A DNA stretch of 64,000 nucleotides, from the NCBI GenBank assembly GCA_046347015.1, contig JAXMHA010000007.1, positions 55,436 to 119,435 on the forward strand, read 5' to 3'. Source of the stretch: Dokdonella_A sp046347015. GTDB lineage: Bacteria; Pseudomonadota; Gammaproteobacteria; Xanthomonadales; Rhodanobacteraceae. Positions 26,040-35,014 of the stretch are shown in pieces (position 1 is the stretch's first letter; the number at the start of each line of letters is the position of its first letter). Position numbers and translations under genes: made by a program. The notes under the pieces were generated by a model. That model had not been told where the DNA came from, did not search any database, and was given only the letters and a program-made list of their open reading frames with translations.

Positions 26040-26487
26040 CGGGATCGCTCCTGCTGAGGATTTCGAGCGCCGCGTCTTCGATCTCGCGAATCCTGAGCAG
26101 GCGATCGCGCATCTCCGCGGCGAAACTATCCAGCCACATCAGTCGATACTCGATCATCCGGCGCTCCTCGACGATGTCCTCGAGCGGCGCATTGGCGGGT
26201 GCGCGGTGATGCTCGTCGAACAGGAACTGGATGCCTTCGACCAACTCGCGGTTGGACACGATGTGGTTGATCTGCTGTTGCAGGTAGTTGCTCGACTTCT
26301 TGGCATGGAACCAGTCCACCACCGACTGGCGCATGGCGTCTTGTGGCGTGCTCATCTTCGAGACGTCGACCCGCCCGTGGTCGTCCAGCGGGGCGGGCGC
26401 GAGCCGTTCGCGTCTGGCCACTGGTGTTTCAGCGGGCACCGGTTCCGCCGGCGGCACCAAACCGCCGGACTCGGGCTTAGTCGCCAT
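26032..26487 (-). CDS. Small helical protein of unknown function
   Basis: A 151-residue protein that I do not recognise. The first 45 residues are Pro/Ala-rich and probably disordered; the rest is helical and charged (AMRQSVVDWFHAKKSS, VEGIQFLFDEHHR, RDRLLRIREIEDAALEIL). There is no signal peptide or membrane segment. An ATG at 26487, with GGGAGC about eight bases upstream, is preferred to the TTG two codons before it. It overlaps the sulfotransferase by 11 bases and the outer-membrane lipoprotein by 8, so it is firmly within the operon. It may be a scaffold or accessory factor. Confidence 0.6.
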   Translation of the reverse strand: MATKPESGGLVPPAEPVPAETPVARRERLAPAPLDDHGRVDVSKMSTPQDAMRQSVVDWFHAKKSSNYLQQQINHIVSNRELVEGIQFLFDEHHRAPANAPLEDIVEERRMIEYRLMWLDSFAAEMRDRLLRIREIEDAALEILSRSDPDA

Positions 26488-27391
26488 AGCCAAGCTCCCG
26501 TGCTAGGGAAACCACTTCCGGATAGAGGCCCTTGCCGTCGGTGCGCCACGGCAACGCTGCATCCATCTTCGGAATCTTTGGTTTGTGTGGCCGGAACGTG
26601 GGACCGGCAAGGAACTTCGGATCGTTGCCGAACAAGGCGTCCACGGGACCGAAGCAGGCGAACGGCGAACGCTCAGGGTGCATCATCTCGTCGATCGCCG
26701 CAGCGTCGCTGCGCCAGCCCAGCCAATGTGCGATCTCGCCGAGCTTGGCGCGGGGATCGGCCATGAGCTCTTCGCCGATAACCCGGATCTGTTGGGCGGC
26801 GGGCACGCCCTCCAGGAATTCGAGGATCGTCAGGTTCACGTCGTGCCACGCGATCTGCGGTTCCAGGATTCCGTGGTCCTCGCGGAGCTCGAACGCGCCC
26901 ATGCGCACGCAGAACGCGCCCTCCTTGAGTTCCATGACCGACTTGCATTGCGCGACGGGATGGCGCACCAGATGGATGAAATGCGCTTCAGGGAATGCCC
27001 GCTGCATGGCTTGCATGCGCCGTACCGAAATGGCGTAGGACGGGCTCTTGTCGACGATCACGAGCGGGTCGATCTTTTCCACCAGCGTGCGGTAGACGCG
27101 TTCGGTCGTCCAATCCTCGCGCGCCGCCACCCACGCCCGTGCCATGTTGACCGCCGCGCTGGTCTGTTCGCCGCAATAGATTTCGGCGAGCGTTCGCAGC
27201 AGGCCGTGTCGCCGCCGGGTTGCGCGGTCGGCACTCTCGTCATCGATCCCGGTCCACAGGTCGACCAGCCGTTCCGTGTTGAACAGGCACAGCTCCGGCA
27301 CGCCGAACGCCTGCGGATGCTGGCCGATCATCGCGTTGACCAGCGACGTGTAGGACCGCGGTGGGGCGAGCAGGAACAGGGGTGCAGGCAT
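26477..27391 (-). CDS. PAPS-dependent sulfotransferase of the lipid cluster
   Basis: A 304-residue cytoplasmic sulfotransferase. The 5'-phosphosulfate loop is APPRSYTSLV (Pro11-Ser16), and the 3'-phosphate region is HLVRHPVAQCKSVM (Arg143). The ATG at 27391 begins MPAPLFLLAPPRS; a TTG six codons earlier is also in frame. It sits 129 bp downstream of the KS-AT-ACP synthase and overlaps the next gene, so it is probably co-transcribed with the synthase. It would move sulfate from PAPS to a hydroxyl (or amine) of the product. The PAPS-forming cysD and cysNC genes lie just beyond the divergent promoter region. Confidence 0.85.
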   Translation of the reverse strand: MPAPLFLLAPPRSYTSLVNAMIGQHPQAFGVPELCLFNTERLVDLWTGIDDESADRATRRRHGLLRTLAEIYCGEQTSAAVNMARAWVAAREDWTTERVYRTLVEKIDPLVIVDKSPSYAISVRRMQAMQRAFPEAHFIHLVRHPVAQCKSVMELKEGAFCVRMGAFELREDHGILEPQIAWHDVNLTILEFLEGVPAAQQIRVIGEELMADPRAKLGEIAHWLGWRSDAAAIDEMMHPERSPFACFGPVDALFGNDPKFLAGPTFRPHKPKIPKMDAALPWRTDGKGLYPEVVSLARELGYGD

Positions 27392-27458
27392 GCCGATTTT
27401 CCGTTTCAATCGACGTCGGGCCGGCGCGCGAGGAATCCTGCGCGTTCCCGCCCGCTTC

Positions 27459-27480
27459 GGAGGCTGGCAGTGCAGCCTCC
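27459..27480 (-). other. Perfect hairpin between first synthase and sulfotransferase genes
   Basis: An 8-bp perfect inverted repeat (27459-27466 with 27473-27480) with a 6-base loop lies in the gap between the KS-AT-ACP gene and the sulfotransferase gene. No T-run follows on the minus strand, so a full terminator is doubtful. An attenuating or RNA-stabilising role fits the break between the giant gene and its accessory genes. Confidence 0.4.
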
Positions 27481-27520
27481 CGGCAACTCGGGGCCCGGAC
27501 TCCGGCGCATCATCGAGTTC

Positions 27521-30500
27521 TCAGGCCGCGGCGGCCTTGTCGAGGCTCGCGGCCAGCAGGTCGAGCATCCCGTTCAACGTCGCTTGCGTGTTGAGCTTGC
27601 TGCGTTGCGACGTCATGGCCTCGCGCTGCTTCTCGGGCAGCGACTGCAGCATCGCGCCGACCACTTCGATGCGCTTGATCGAATCGATGCCGAGATCGGC
27701 CTCGAGGTTCTGGTCGAGCCCGACCATGTCGCGCGGATACCCGGTCTTCTCCTCCACGATTCCCAGCAGGACATTGGTCAGGGCATCACGGCTCATTGCC
27801 ACGCCGGTGCCAGTCTTGTGGACCGCGCCGTTGCCACGCATGGCCGCAGGCTCCGGCGCTTCAGCCTTGACCGGCTGTGGCGCTGCCACCGGGGCGGCTA
27901 CGGGCGCCGGTGCGTGCACCGCACCGTTGCTCCGTGCCTGTGGCGACGCCGGGAGCGGTGCGATGACAGGCGGTTCCGGCACCGGTGCCGCTGGCGCGAC
28001 CGGTTCCAGCCGTGGCCCCGCGATACGCGGCGCCACGCGGGCCGGCGCGCGCACGCGAACCTCGGGAGCCGCACCCATGAAGGCCGCCATCACCTGCCCC
28101 TGGGTATCGAGGAACTGGCGCATGGTTTCGAAATAATCCGCCATCACGGCGGCATCCAACGTAACCGCAGGGCGATGCTCGTTCATGCGACGTTCCTCTG
28201 GATTTTGAAGTCGGGTTCCCGTGTGCATCGTTCGTGCCGGCGGCCGGGCCGTCGGCGTATCGGGCGAATAGGTGGGCGCTTCGGGGTGGGGGCCGGGCGT
28301 CGGCGGAACCGCGTGCAGGCCACGGTCCGCGGGTACCTGTGCGACAGCCGCGGCCCGGGGAATTGCCGTGGATGCAACGGAGGCCTGCTCGAGCGTCACG
28401 CCGACCTGCCGCTGGGGTTGGCCTGCGCGGCGCGCGCTCGCGCCGTTCAACAACCACGTCGTGCGCGAGATCGCCGGCGCCGGCTTGAGCGACGCGAGTT
28501 GCCCCACTTCGGCGACGTGGCATTCGCGGCCGGTAAACAGGCGTCCGACATCGATGTCGATGCCAGCGCACACGAGTTGGCCGAGCGCGTTGACGAAGTC
28601 GGCGAGGCCCTTGCCACGATCGAGGGCGATCGCGACATGCGGGCGGTCGCCGAGAATGCGTTGCACGAGGCCGGTCAGCACCGGTTTCGGTCCGATTTCG
28701 ACGAACACGCGGGCACCGTCCGCGTGCATGGCTTCCACGCACGACACGAACTCGACCGGACACACCAGGTGCTCGGCCATCGCGTGGCGGATGTCGGCAG
28801 GATCCTGCGGATGTGGGCGGCCGGTCGCATTCGCGTAGACCGGAATGCGGGGTGCCTGCCACGCCATCGCGTCGATCGCCGCGGCGAACGCCTGGCGTGC
28901 CGGCTTGACGCGCTGGGAATGGAATGCGGCCGCGACCGGCAGGCGCGTCACGTCAAGTCCGGCCTGCGCCACCTTCGTCGCCGCCTTGTCGATTGCGGCG
29001 TGCGATCCGGAAATGATGACCTGCAGCGGCGCGTTGTGGTTGGCAATGATGACGTCGTCGAGGCCGCGGATCAGCTCGGCGACCTGGTCGCGGTGGCCGC
29101 GCACCGCGGCCATCGTGCCGAGCTCGCTCCCGGCGGCGAGTGCCGCATCCACGATCGATTGGCCGCGAACCGCCGACAGCCGCATCAGCGTGTCGAAGTC
29201 GATCGCGCCGGCCGCGTGCAGTGCGACGAACTCGCCGTAGCTGTGGCCGGTGGCCATGTCTGGTACGAGTCCGAACTCGCCGAGCAGGCGCAGCAGGGCC
29301 ACTTCGACGGCGCCGAGCGCGGGTTGCGCAATGTCGGTGTCAGTGAGCGCCTGCGCTGCGCGCGCTGCGTCGGCGTCGCTGTAGACGCCGCGCGGCAGGA
29401 TGTACTGGCTGAGGCGGGTCCCTGTTCCGTAACGTTGCTCGAAGGGTTCGATCAGGACGCGGTCGGCGTGTGCCAGCGCGTCCGCGGCGGTGTCGAAATG
29501 GAGGGCGATCTCCCGTCCCATGCCGGCGTATTGCGAGCCCTGCCCCGGGAACAACACGGCGATCCTGCCGCGTGGTCCATCGGCGGAACCGTGGTGGGCA
29601 CCATGCGGCAGCGTCTTCCGGACGCCATCGAGGTACTCGAGCGCCGCATCGATCTGCGTGCCCATCCCCGCGATGTCGGCCGCGGCAATCGCGAGTGTCT
29701 CGGCATCGGCGCGGAACGCGTGCGCAAGGCTCGCGGCGACATGCCGCAGCGGGACACCTTCGAGTCCGGCGAGCTGGGCGCGTGTCGCGGCGACGGCCTG
29801 CTTCAGCGCCGCCCGGTCGGGCGCGCTCCAGACCAGCAGCTCGACCGGCCAACTGCGGGTCGGCGCGGCGGCGAGCCACTCGCGGTATTCATCCGCGTAC
29901 TCTTCGAGCACGATGTGGAAGTTCGTGCCGCCGAAGCCGAACGCGCTGACCGCCGCGCGACGCGGCGTGCCGTCCGGGGCCGCGAGCCACGGTTGGGCAT
30001 TGGCGATGAGGTGCAGCGGACTGTCTTCGGCGACGAGGGTCGGGTTCGGCGCAGAAGCGACGAGTTGCGGCGGCAGGACCCGATGATGCAGCGCCAACGT
30101 CGCCTTGATCAGCCCGGCGACCCCGGCGGCGGCCTTGGTGTGGCCAATCATCGTCTTGACCGAACCAATGGCGGACTGGTGGCGCGCACCGCCGTCGGCC
30201 TTGATCAATTGCGAGGTGCTTTCGAGTTCGGCGGTATCCCCGGCGACGGTGCCGGTACCGTGGGCTTCGAACAGGCCGACTGTCCGCGGGCTGAAGCCCG
30301 CCTGCGCGTACGCGCGGCGCATCGCGCGCAACTGTCCGGCCGGCAGCGGCGCCGTCAGGCCCTTGGCGTTGCCATCGCTGCTGCCGCCGACGCCCTTGAT
30401 CACCGCGTAGATGCGGTCGCCGTCACGCTCGGCGTCGGCCAGGCGCTTCAGCACGATCATCGCGATGCCTTCGGAAATCACGATGCCGTCGCCATCGGCC

Positions 30501-33289
30501 GAAAAAGTCGCGCAGCGGCCGCGTGGCGACAGCGCCTGCGTCTTGCTGAAGCAGAGATAGCCGAATGGGCCCTGCACGGTGTCGACGCCGCCGGCAAGCA
30601 CGATGTCGCTGCGCCCGGCCGTCAGCTCCGAGACGCCCTGGTAGATCGCGGCGAGCGACGATGCGCAGGCCGCGTCGGTGACGAAATTGGTACCGCCGAA
30701 ATTGAGCCGGCTCGCGATGCGGCCAGCAACGACGTTCAGGAGGATTCCGGCGAACGTGTCCTCGGTCCATTGCGGCAGGCGTTCGGCCACGCTGTCCGGA
30801 AGGGCGCCGGTGAAGCGCGGCAGTTCCGATCGCAATCCATATTGCATGCCGACGTCGCCGGCGCCGCCACTGGCGCCGACGATGACCGATGCGCGTTCGC
30901 GATCGAACGGCTTGTCGGCGTAGCCGGCATCGTCCAGCGCACGCTGCGCGACCTCGAGGGTCATCAACTGCATCGGGTCGACCGATTCGATCGACTTCGG
31001 CGGCATGCCGTAGCGGACCGGGTCGAAAGGCAGGTCGTCGAGGAACCCGCCCCACTTCGAGTAGATCTTGTCCTTGGCCTGCCGGTTGCTGTCGAAATAG
31101 AGCCGCCAATCCCAGCGATGCGACGGAATCTCGGTGATCGCGTCGACCTTGGCGAGGATGTTTTCCCAGAACTCGCGGGTCGATGCCGCTTTCGGCAGCA
31201 CGCTGGCCATGCCGACGATCGCGATGTCGGCCGCGGTTGCGGCAGGTGGCGGCTGCGGCGCGGCCTGCCGCGCGCGGTCGAGGCTCGCGGCCAGCAGCGC
31301 TCCGGCATCTGCCGTCACCTCGCGGTGCAGCGTCTCGATATCGGTCAACTCGTTGCGCAGCGTCGCGACCTGGCCGAGCATGTACATGCCTTCGGCGCGT
31401 TGCTGGGCCGCGTCGAGCGATTGCAGTTCGCCGTTGAGGCCATCGCGGACGCGGCCTTTCGAGGCGATCCGCAGGCGACCGAGGATCAACTGGTCGAGGA
31501 CCTGCCGGGCTTCGTCGCCGGGCACGTTGCGCGCGCGCATCTCGGCCCGCTTGCGGAAATACTCCTCGGCGAACGGCGTGTAGGCACAGCGGCTGGCGTG
31601 GCCGGGCCCGGATTCGAGATTGATCGTCTTCCCGCATTCCAGGACTTCCTTCTGGAACTGCGGAACGATCGATCCGTCGGCAACGATCTCGCGGGTGAAC
31701 AGGTACGCGCTGCCCATCAGGATGCCGACGCGCACGCCGCGGGCGGCGAGCGGCGCGGTCAGCACCTGCACCATCGCCGACGACACCGCATCGTGGACCC
31801 CGCCGGCAAACAGCAGTTCGATCTCGTGGCCAGCGACCTTGCCGCCGGCGAGTTCAGCCGCGATGGCATCGACCATCGCGCTCCACAGCACGAAACTGCT
31901 GAGCGGACCAATGTGGCCGCCGCACTCGCGGCCTTCGAAAATGAACCGGCGCGCACCTTCCTGCAGGAACATCGGGATCAGCTTCGCGCCCGGCACGTGC
32001 AGGAACGTGGGCACACCGGCCTGTTCGAGGTGGACGGCCTGGTCGGGCCGCCCGCCGGCGATGATCGCGTAATCCGGCTTGTACTTGATCGCGATGCCGA
32101 GTTGTTCATCGAGCAGCGATTGCGGCGCGAAACCCAGCAGCCCGATGCCCCAATGGCGCCCGTCGAGGAGCTTTTGGGTCCGGGCCAGCAACGCATCGAG
32201 CGGTGCGCCCTTCAGCAGCGCGAACGCCACCATCGGCAACGCGCCGCCCTTGGCGACCGACAACGCGAATTCGGCGGTGTCCGAGACGCGCGTCATCGGG
32301 CCCTGGACGATCGGATAACGCAGCCCGAGCGCCGCGGCGAGGGGGCCGTTCTCGGAAATCGGCTGCAGTTCTTCCGCCGTGCGGAGGTGGCCGGTGACGG
32401 CCGTATCGATGGCGCGAAAAACCGCGCTCAGCGACCCGTAGTGCGCCCGCCACGGCGCGGCGAACGCGACGTCCTGCCCGATCGGCAGCAGCGATCGGGT
32501 CGGGTGTGTCCAGTCGAGCTTTCCCGTAACCAGCGCGCGCAGGCCGCTCCACCGCTCGGATTCGCCCTGGGCGACCGTGTCCTTGGCGATGGGGTTGCCT
32601 GGCCGCACCAGGATCCGAAAGTACTCCCCTTGTTCACCGTCGCCCACCGCGACAGTCTCGCTGCCGGACAGGTTCTTCAGCAGCGGCATGAGCGCGGCAG
32701 CGCAGCCGCTGTCCTCGAGCAGCAGGAGCTGCGCGTCGAGGACACCGCCCGCCACCCCGGCTGCCGCGCAGGCAGCCGCGGAATGGGGTGTCACGCCACC
32801 CCGGACGTACAGCGGCAATGGCGTCTGCCGAAGCCATTTCTGGATGAGGATGTAGCTGGCTTCCTCGCCGACGAATCCTCCGGCTTCGTTGCCCTTGACC
32901 CACAGCCCGTCGAGTAGGCCCGCGAGGTCTTCCGCCGGCCAGTCGGGCGTCTTGATCTCGGCCAACACCTTGACGCCCGCGGCCCGCAGGTCGGCGATCA
33001 AGCTGCGCTGGGCGGGAACGCCCTCGGCGTCGAGGACCAGCCAGCGCAGGCCCTGCCGGGCGTGCGCCCGCAAGGCGGCGTCGAGTTCGGCATCGATGCG
33101 GTCCGCGCGCAGGCCGTAGTCGCCACGGGTGCGACGCCCGACGTCGTCGAGCTCATGGACCAGGGCGGCGCTGTCGGCCTCGAGTTCACCGTTGACGACG
33201 CCGACGCCGCCGGCCCGGCTGGCGGCGATCGCCAGTGCCGGAGACCTGAGCCCGGCGGGAAGCAGCGCGAAGGTGACGAAATCTGTCAT
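27521..33289 (-). CDS. Pfa-like synthase: NPD-NPD-KS-AT-ACP
   Basis: A 1922-residue protein. Residues 1-260 and about 315-610 are nitronate-monooxygenase/PfaD-like FMN TIM-barrel regions; the second keeps PIVQGPMTRVSD, FEGRECGGHIGP and LLFAGGVHD, so it may be the enoyl reductase. Residues about 688-1130 are a ketosynthase (Cys875 in DAACASS, His1010 in EAHGTGT, His1050 in SVKTMIGH). Residues about 1243-1540 are an acyltransferase (PGQGSQYAGM, GHSYGE with Ser1350, AAFHSQ, which suggests malonyl). After a Pro-rich linker comes a C-terminal ACP with Ser1870 (LGIDSIKR). The ATG at 33289 (MTDFVTFALLPAG) is preferred over an upstream start. It is the first gene of the minus-strand set. An internal ATG at 28186 may also be used. 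Confidence 0.85.
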   Translation of the reverse strand: MTDFVTFALLPAGLRSPALAIAASRAGGVGVVNGELEADSAALVHELDDVGRRTRGDYGLRADRIDAELDAALRAHARQGLRWLVLDAEGVPAQRSLIADLRAAGVKVLAEIKTPDWPAEDLAGLLDGLWVKGNEAGGFVGEEASYILIQKWLRQTPLPLYVRGGVTPHSAAACAAAGVAGGVLDAQLLLLEDSGCAAALMPLLKNLSGSETVAVGDGEQGEYFRILVRPGNPIAKDTVAQGESERWSGLRALVTGKLDWTHPTRSLLPIGQDVAFAAPWRAHYGSLSAVFRAIDTAVTGHLRTAEELQPISENGPLAAALGLRYPIVQGPMTRVSDTAEFALSVAKGGALPMVAFALLKGAPLDALLARTQKLLDGRHWGIGLLGFAPQSLLDEQLGIAIKYKPDYAIIAGGRPDQAVHLEQAGVPTFLHVPGAKLIPMFLQEGARRFIFEGRECGGHIGPLSSFVLWSAMVDAIAAELAGGKVAGHEIELLFAGGVHDAVSSAMVQVLTAPLAARGVRVGILMGSAYLFTREIVADGSIVPQFQKEVLECGKTINLESGPGHASRCAYTPFAEEYFRKRAEMRARNVPGDEARQVLDQLILGRLRIASKGRVRDGLNGELQSLDAAQQRAEGMYMLGQVATLRNELTDIETLHREVTADAGALLAASLDRARQAAPQPPPAATAADIAIVGMASVLPKAASTREFWENILAKVDAITEIPSHRWDWRLYFDSNRQAKDKIYSKWGGFLDDLPFDPVRYGMPPKSIESVDPMQLMTLEVAQRALDDAGYADKPFDRERASVIVGASGGAGDVGMQYGLRSELPRFTGALPDSVAERLPQWTEDTFAGILLNVVAGRIASRLNFGGTNFVTDAACASSLAAIYQGVSELTAGRSDIVLAGGVDTVQGPFGYLCFSKTQALSPRGRCATFSADGDGIVISEGIAMIVLKRLADAERDGDRIYAVIKGVGGSSDGNAKGLTAPLPAGQLRAMRRAYAQAGFSPRTVGLFEAHGTGTVAGDTAELESTSQLIKADGGARHQSAIGSVKTMIGHTKAAAGVAGLIKATLALHHRVLPPQLVASAPNPTLVAEDSPLHLIANAQPWLAAPDGTPRRAAVSAFGFGGTNFHIVLEEYADEYREWLAAAPTRSWPVELLVWSAPDRAALKQAVAATRAQLAGLEGVPLRHVAASLAHAFRADAETLAIAAADIAGMGTQIDAALEYLDGVRKTLPHGAHHGSADGPRGRIAVLFPGQGSQYAGMGREIALHFDTAADALAHADRVLIEPFEQRYGTGTRLSQYILPRGVYSDADAARAAQALTDTDIAQPALGAVEVALLRLLGEFGLVPDMATGHSYGEFVALHAAGAIDFDTLMRLSAVRGQSIVDAALAAGSELGTMAAVRGHRDQVAELIRGLDDVIIANHNAPLQVIISGSHAAIDKAATKVAQAGLDVTRLPVAAAFHSQRVKPARQAFAAAIDAMAWQAPRIPVYANATGRPHPQDPADIRHAMAEHLVCPVEFVSCVEAMHADGARVFVEIGPKPVLTGLVQRILGDRPHVAIALDRGKGLADFVNALGQLVCAGIDIDVGRLFTGRECHVAEVGQLASLKPAPAISRTTWLLNGASARRAGQPQRQVGVTLEQASVASTAIPRAAAVAQVPADRGLHAVPPTPGPHPEAPTYSPDTPTARPPARTMHTGTRLQNPEERRMNEHRPAVTLDAAVMADYFETMRQFLDTQGQVMAAFMGAAPEVRVRAPARVAPRIAGPRLEPVAPAAPVPEPPVIAPLPASPQARSNGAVHAPAPVAAPVAAPQPVKAEAPEPAAMRGNGAVHKTGTGVAMSRDALTNVLLGIVEEKTGYPRDMVGLDQNLEADLGIDSIKRIEVVGAMLQSLPEKQREAMTSQRSKLNTQATLNGMLDLLAASLDKAAAA
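28186..28197 (-). promoter_or_regulatory. Possible internal ribosome-binding site and ATG inside the first synthase gene
   Basis: On the minus strand an AGAGGA sequence lies about seven bases before an in-frame ATG at 28186 (MNEHRPAVTL). The downstream 221 residues hold the helical pre-ACP motif and the ACP. The same motif sits right after the true start of the ACP-KR-DH protein. This may be a working internal start or the scar of a gene fusion. Confidence 0.4.
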
Positions 33290-33955
33290 GGGGTTACGGT
33301 CCCGTCTTGATGCAATCTCGTGCTCGGCAGTGCGCAATCTCCGGCCGGCGTGGATGTGGCCATCTCCACGTCGGGCGTTGTCTCGTCCGTTGAGTCGGCC
33401 CAGTCGGGGAAACCCGGTTCCGATGCCGGGCCGAATGCTTGCGCTGGTGCGAATCAGGGGCGGGATGGCGAATTCAGGGCGTCAGGCACCGATCTCGCGA
33501 CATCTCACGACCTTTATTCCGCAGCAAGAAGCGTGCCCGCGACTCCTCGATCGATCCCCGTGACGCAAGTGCAGCATGATAACCTAGATTGCCCCGGATG
33601 TAATGGTTCCCGCGACCGCGTTCGCTGCCCATATACAATACGCAGGGGTTGACCTCGGCTTCGCGAAGTCCGATGCTGCAACGCGGAATCCGGCCTTCGG
33701 TGAACGCGCCGCCTTCCGGGGCTCGCGTCCCCCACCAGGGAAAGGCGCAGCCGGCGCGAGGGCGAAGGATCGACGGCGGTCGCGTCGAGGCAACGGACAG
33801 GCAAGGCTGTACTGTCCATGTCTGGCCCGTAACGTGCATGGTGCCTGTCCATGCCCGTGGAGCCGAATGGCCGCGGCTGCGCGATCGTGTCTGCGCGCCG
33901 GCCGTGAACAGGCGTGCCGCAAGTCCAACCTTCCGAGCGGGGAGTAACACCGGCA
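33290..33955. other. 666-bp divergent intergenic region
   Basis: No convincing gene is seen between the first synthase gene (minus) and cysD (plus). The open frames here are Arg/Ala/Pro-rich and lack ribosome-binding sites. Two AT-richer patches, around 33575-33605 and 33629-33640 (with TATACAAT), stand out against the GC-rich background and are the likeliest promoter sites for the two directions. A 10-bp palindrome lies at 33659-33668. No clear -35 element was recognised. Confidence 0.4.
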
Positions 33956-34927
33956 ATGAAGCGAGAAGAAGAGGGCAGCCTCGCCGCGGTCGAGACCACG
34001 GCCGACCCGGGTGTGACGCCGTCGGTACCGCGGCTCACGCACCTGCAGCGCCTGGAAGCCGAGAGCATCCATGTCATGCGCGAAGTCGTTGCCGAATGCG
34101 AACGGCCGGTGATGCTGTTTTCGATGGGCAAGGACAGCGCCGTGATGTTGCGGCTGGCGATCAAGGCCTTCTTTCCGTCGCGCCCGCCATTTCCGCTGCT
34201 GCATGTCGACACGACCTGGAAGTTCAAGGCGATGTACGAGATGCGGGACCAGGTGGCCCGTGAATCCGGCATGGAAGTCCTGGTCCACCGGAATCCGGAT
34301 GCGCTCGCCCGCGGCATCAATCCCTTCACGCACGGTTCCCAGGTCCACACCGACCTGTGGAAAACGGTCGGGCTGAAGCAGGCGCTCGACAAGTACGGCT
34401 TCGATGCCGCATTCGGCGGCGCCCGCCGCGACGAGGAGAAGTCCCGCGCCAAGGAGCGCATCTTCTCGTTCCGGAGTGCCCAACATCATTGGGACCCGAA
34501 AAACCAGCGGCCGGAACTGTGGAACCTCTACAACTCCCGCAAGAACAAGGGTGAGTCGATCCGGGTCTTTCCCCTGTCGAACTGGACCGAACTCGACATC
34601 TGGCAATACATCTATATCGAAGACATCCCGATCGTTCCCCTTTACTTCGCCGCACCACGGCCGGTGGTCGAGCGCGACGGCGTATTGATCATGGTCGATG
34701 ACGATCGCATGCCATTGCACCCCGGCGAAGTCCCGCAGGTGAAGAAGGTGCGGTTCCGCACGCTCGGCTGCTATCCGCTGACGGGAGCCATCGAATCGGA
34801 CGCCGACACGTTGCCGCGCGTGATCCAGGAAACCCTGCTGGCGCGCACTTCCGAGCGCAACGGCCGGGTGATCGACCACGATGCCACGGCATCGATGGAG
34901 AAGAAGAAGCGAGAAGGCTATTTCTAG
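33956..34927 (+). CDS. cysD: Sulfate adenylyltransferase small subunit
   Basis: A 323-residue protein, slightly longer than the usual 302 because of an acidic N-terminal extension. It carries the PP-loop ATP-pyrophosphatase motif FSMGKDSAVML (56-65), LLHVDTTWKFKAMYEMRD, FGGARRDEEKSRAKER and a C-terminal KKKREGYF. With CysN it makes adenosine 5'-phosphosulfate from sulfate and ATP in the cytoplasm. The ATG at 33956 follows GGGGAG about 12 bases upstream. cysNC follows after 87 bp. There is no cysH, cysI or cysJ next to it, so this copy may feed sulfation rather than sulfate reduction, as NodP does in rhizobia. Confidence 0.93.
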   Translation: MKREEEGSLAAVETTADPGVTPSVPRLTHLQRLEAESIHVMREVVAECERPVMLFSMGKDSAVMLRLAIKAFFPSRPPFPLLHVDTTWKFKAMYEMRDQVARESGMEVLVHRNPDALARGINPFTHGSQVHTDLWKTVGLKQALDKYGFDAAFGGARRDEEKSRAKERIFSFRSAQHHWDPKNQRPELWNLYNSRKNKGESIRVFPLSNWTELDIWQYIYIEDIPIVPLYFAAPRPVVERDGVLIMVDDDRMPLHPGEVPQVKKVRFRTLGCYPLTGAIESDADTLPRVIQETLLARTSERNGRVIDHDATASMEKKKREGYF

Positions 34928-35014
34928 TTTCGTTGCCCCGGCTTCGGCGTCGCCGGATCCGGACGACAGGCAGCAACCATCACCGCAGGCAGCGTTTCAA
35001 TCCGGGACATTCGC

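Noticed and set aside
26585..32917. A 2110-residue open frame on the plus strand
   Set aside because: It lies antisense to the first synthase and its neighbours, has no recognisable domain, and is rich in Arg/Ala/His as expected of high-GC shadow frames.
33603..33947. A 114-residue open frame between the synthase and cysD
   Set aside because: No ribosome-binding site, Arg/Ala-rich composition and no domain; likely chance.
33584..34879. A 431-residue minus-strand open frame over cysD
   Set aside because: Antisense to cysD with its PP-loop; no motif or ribosome-binding site.
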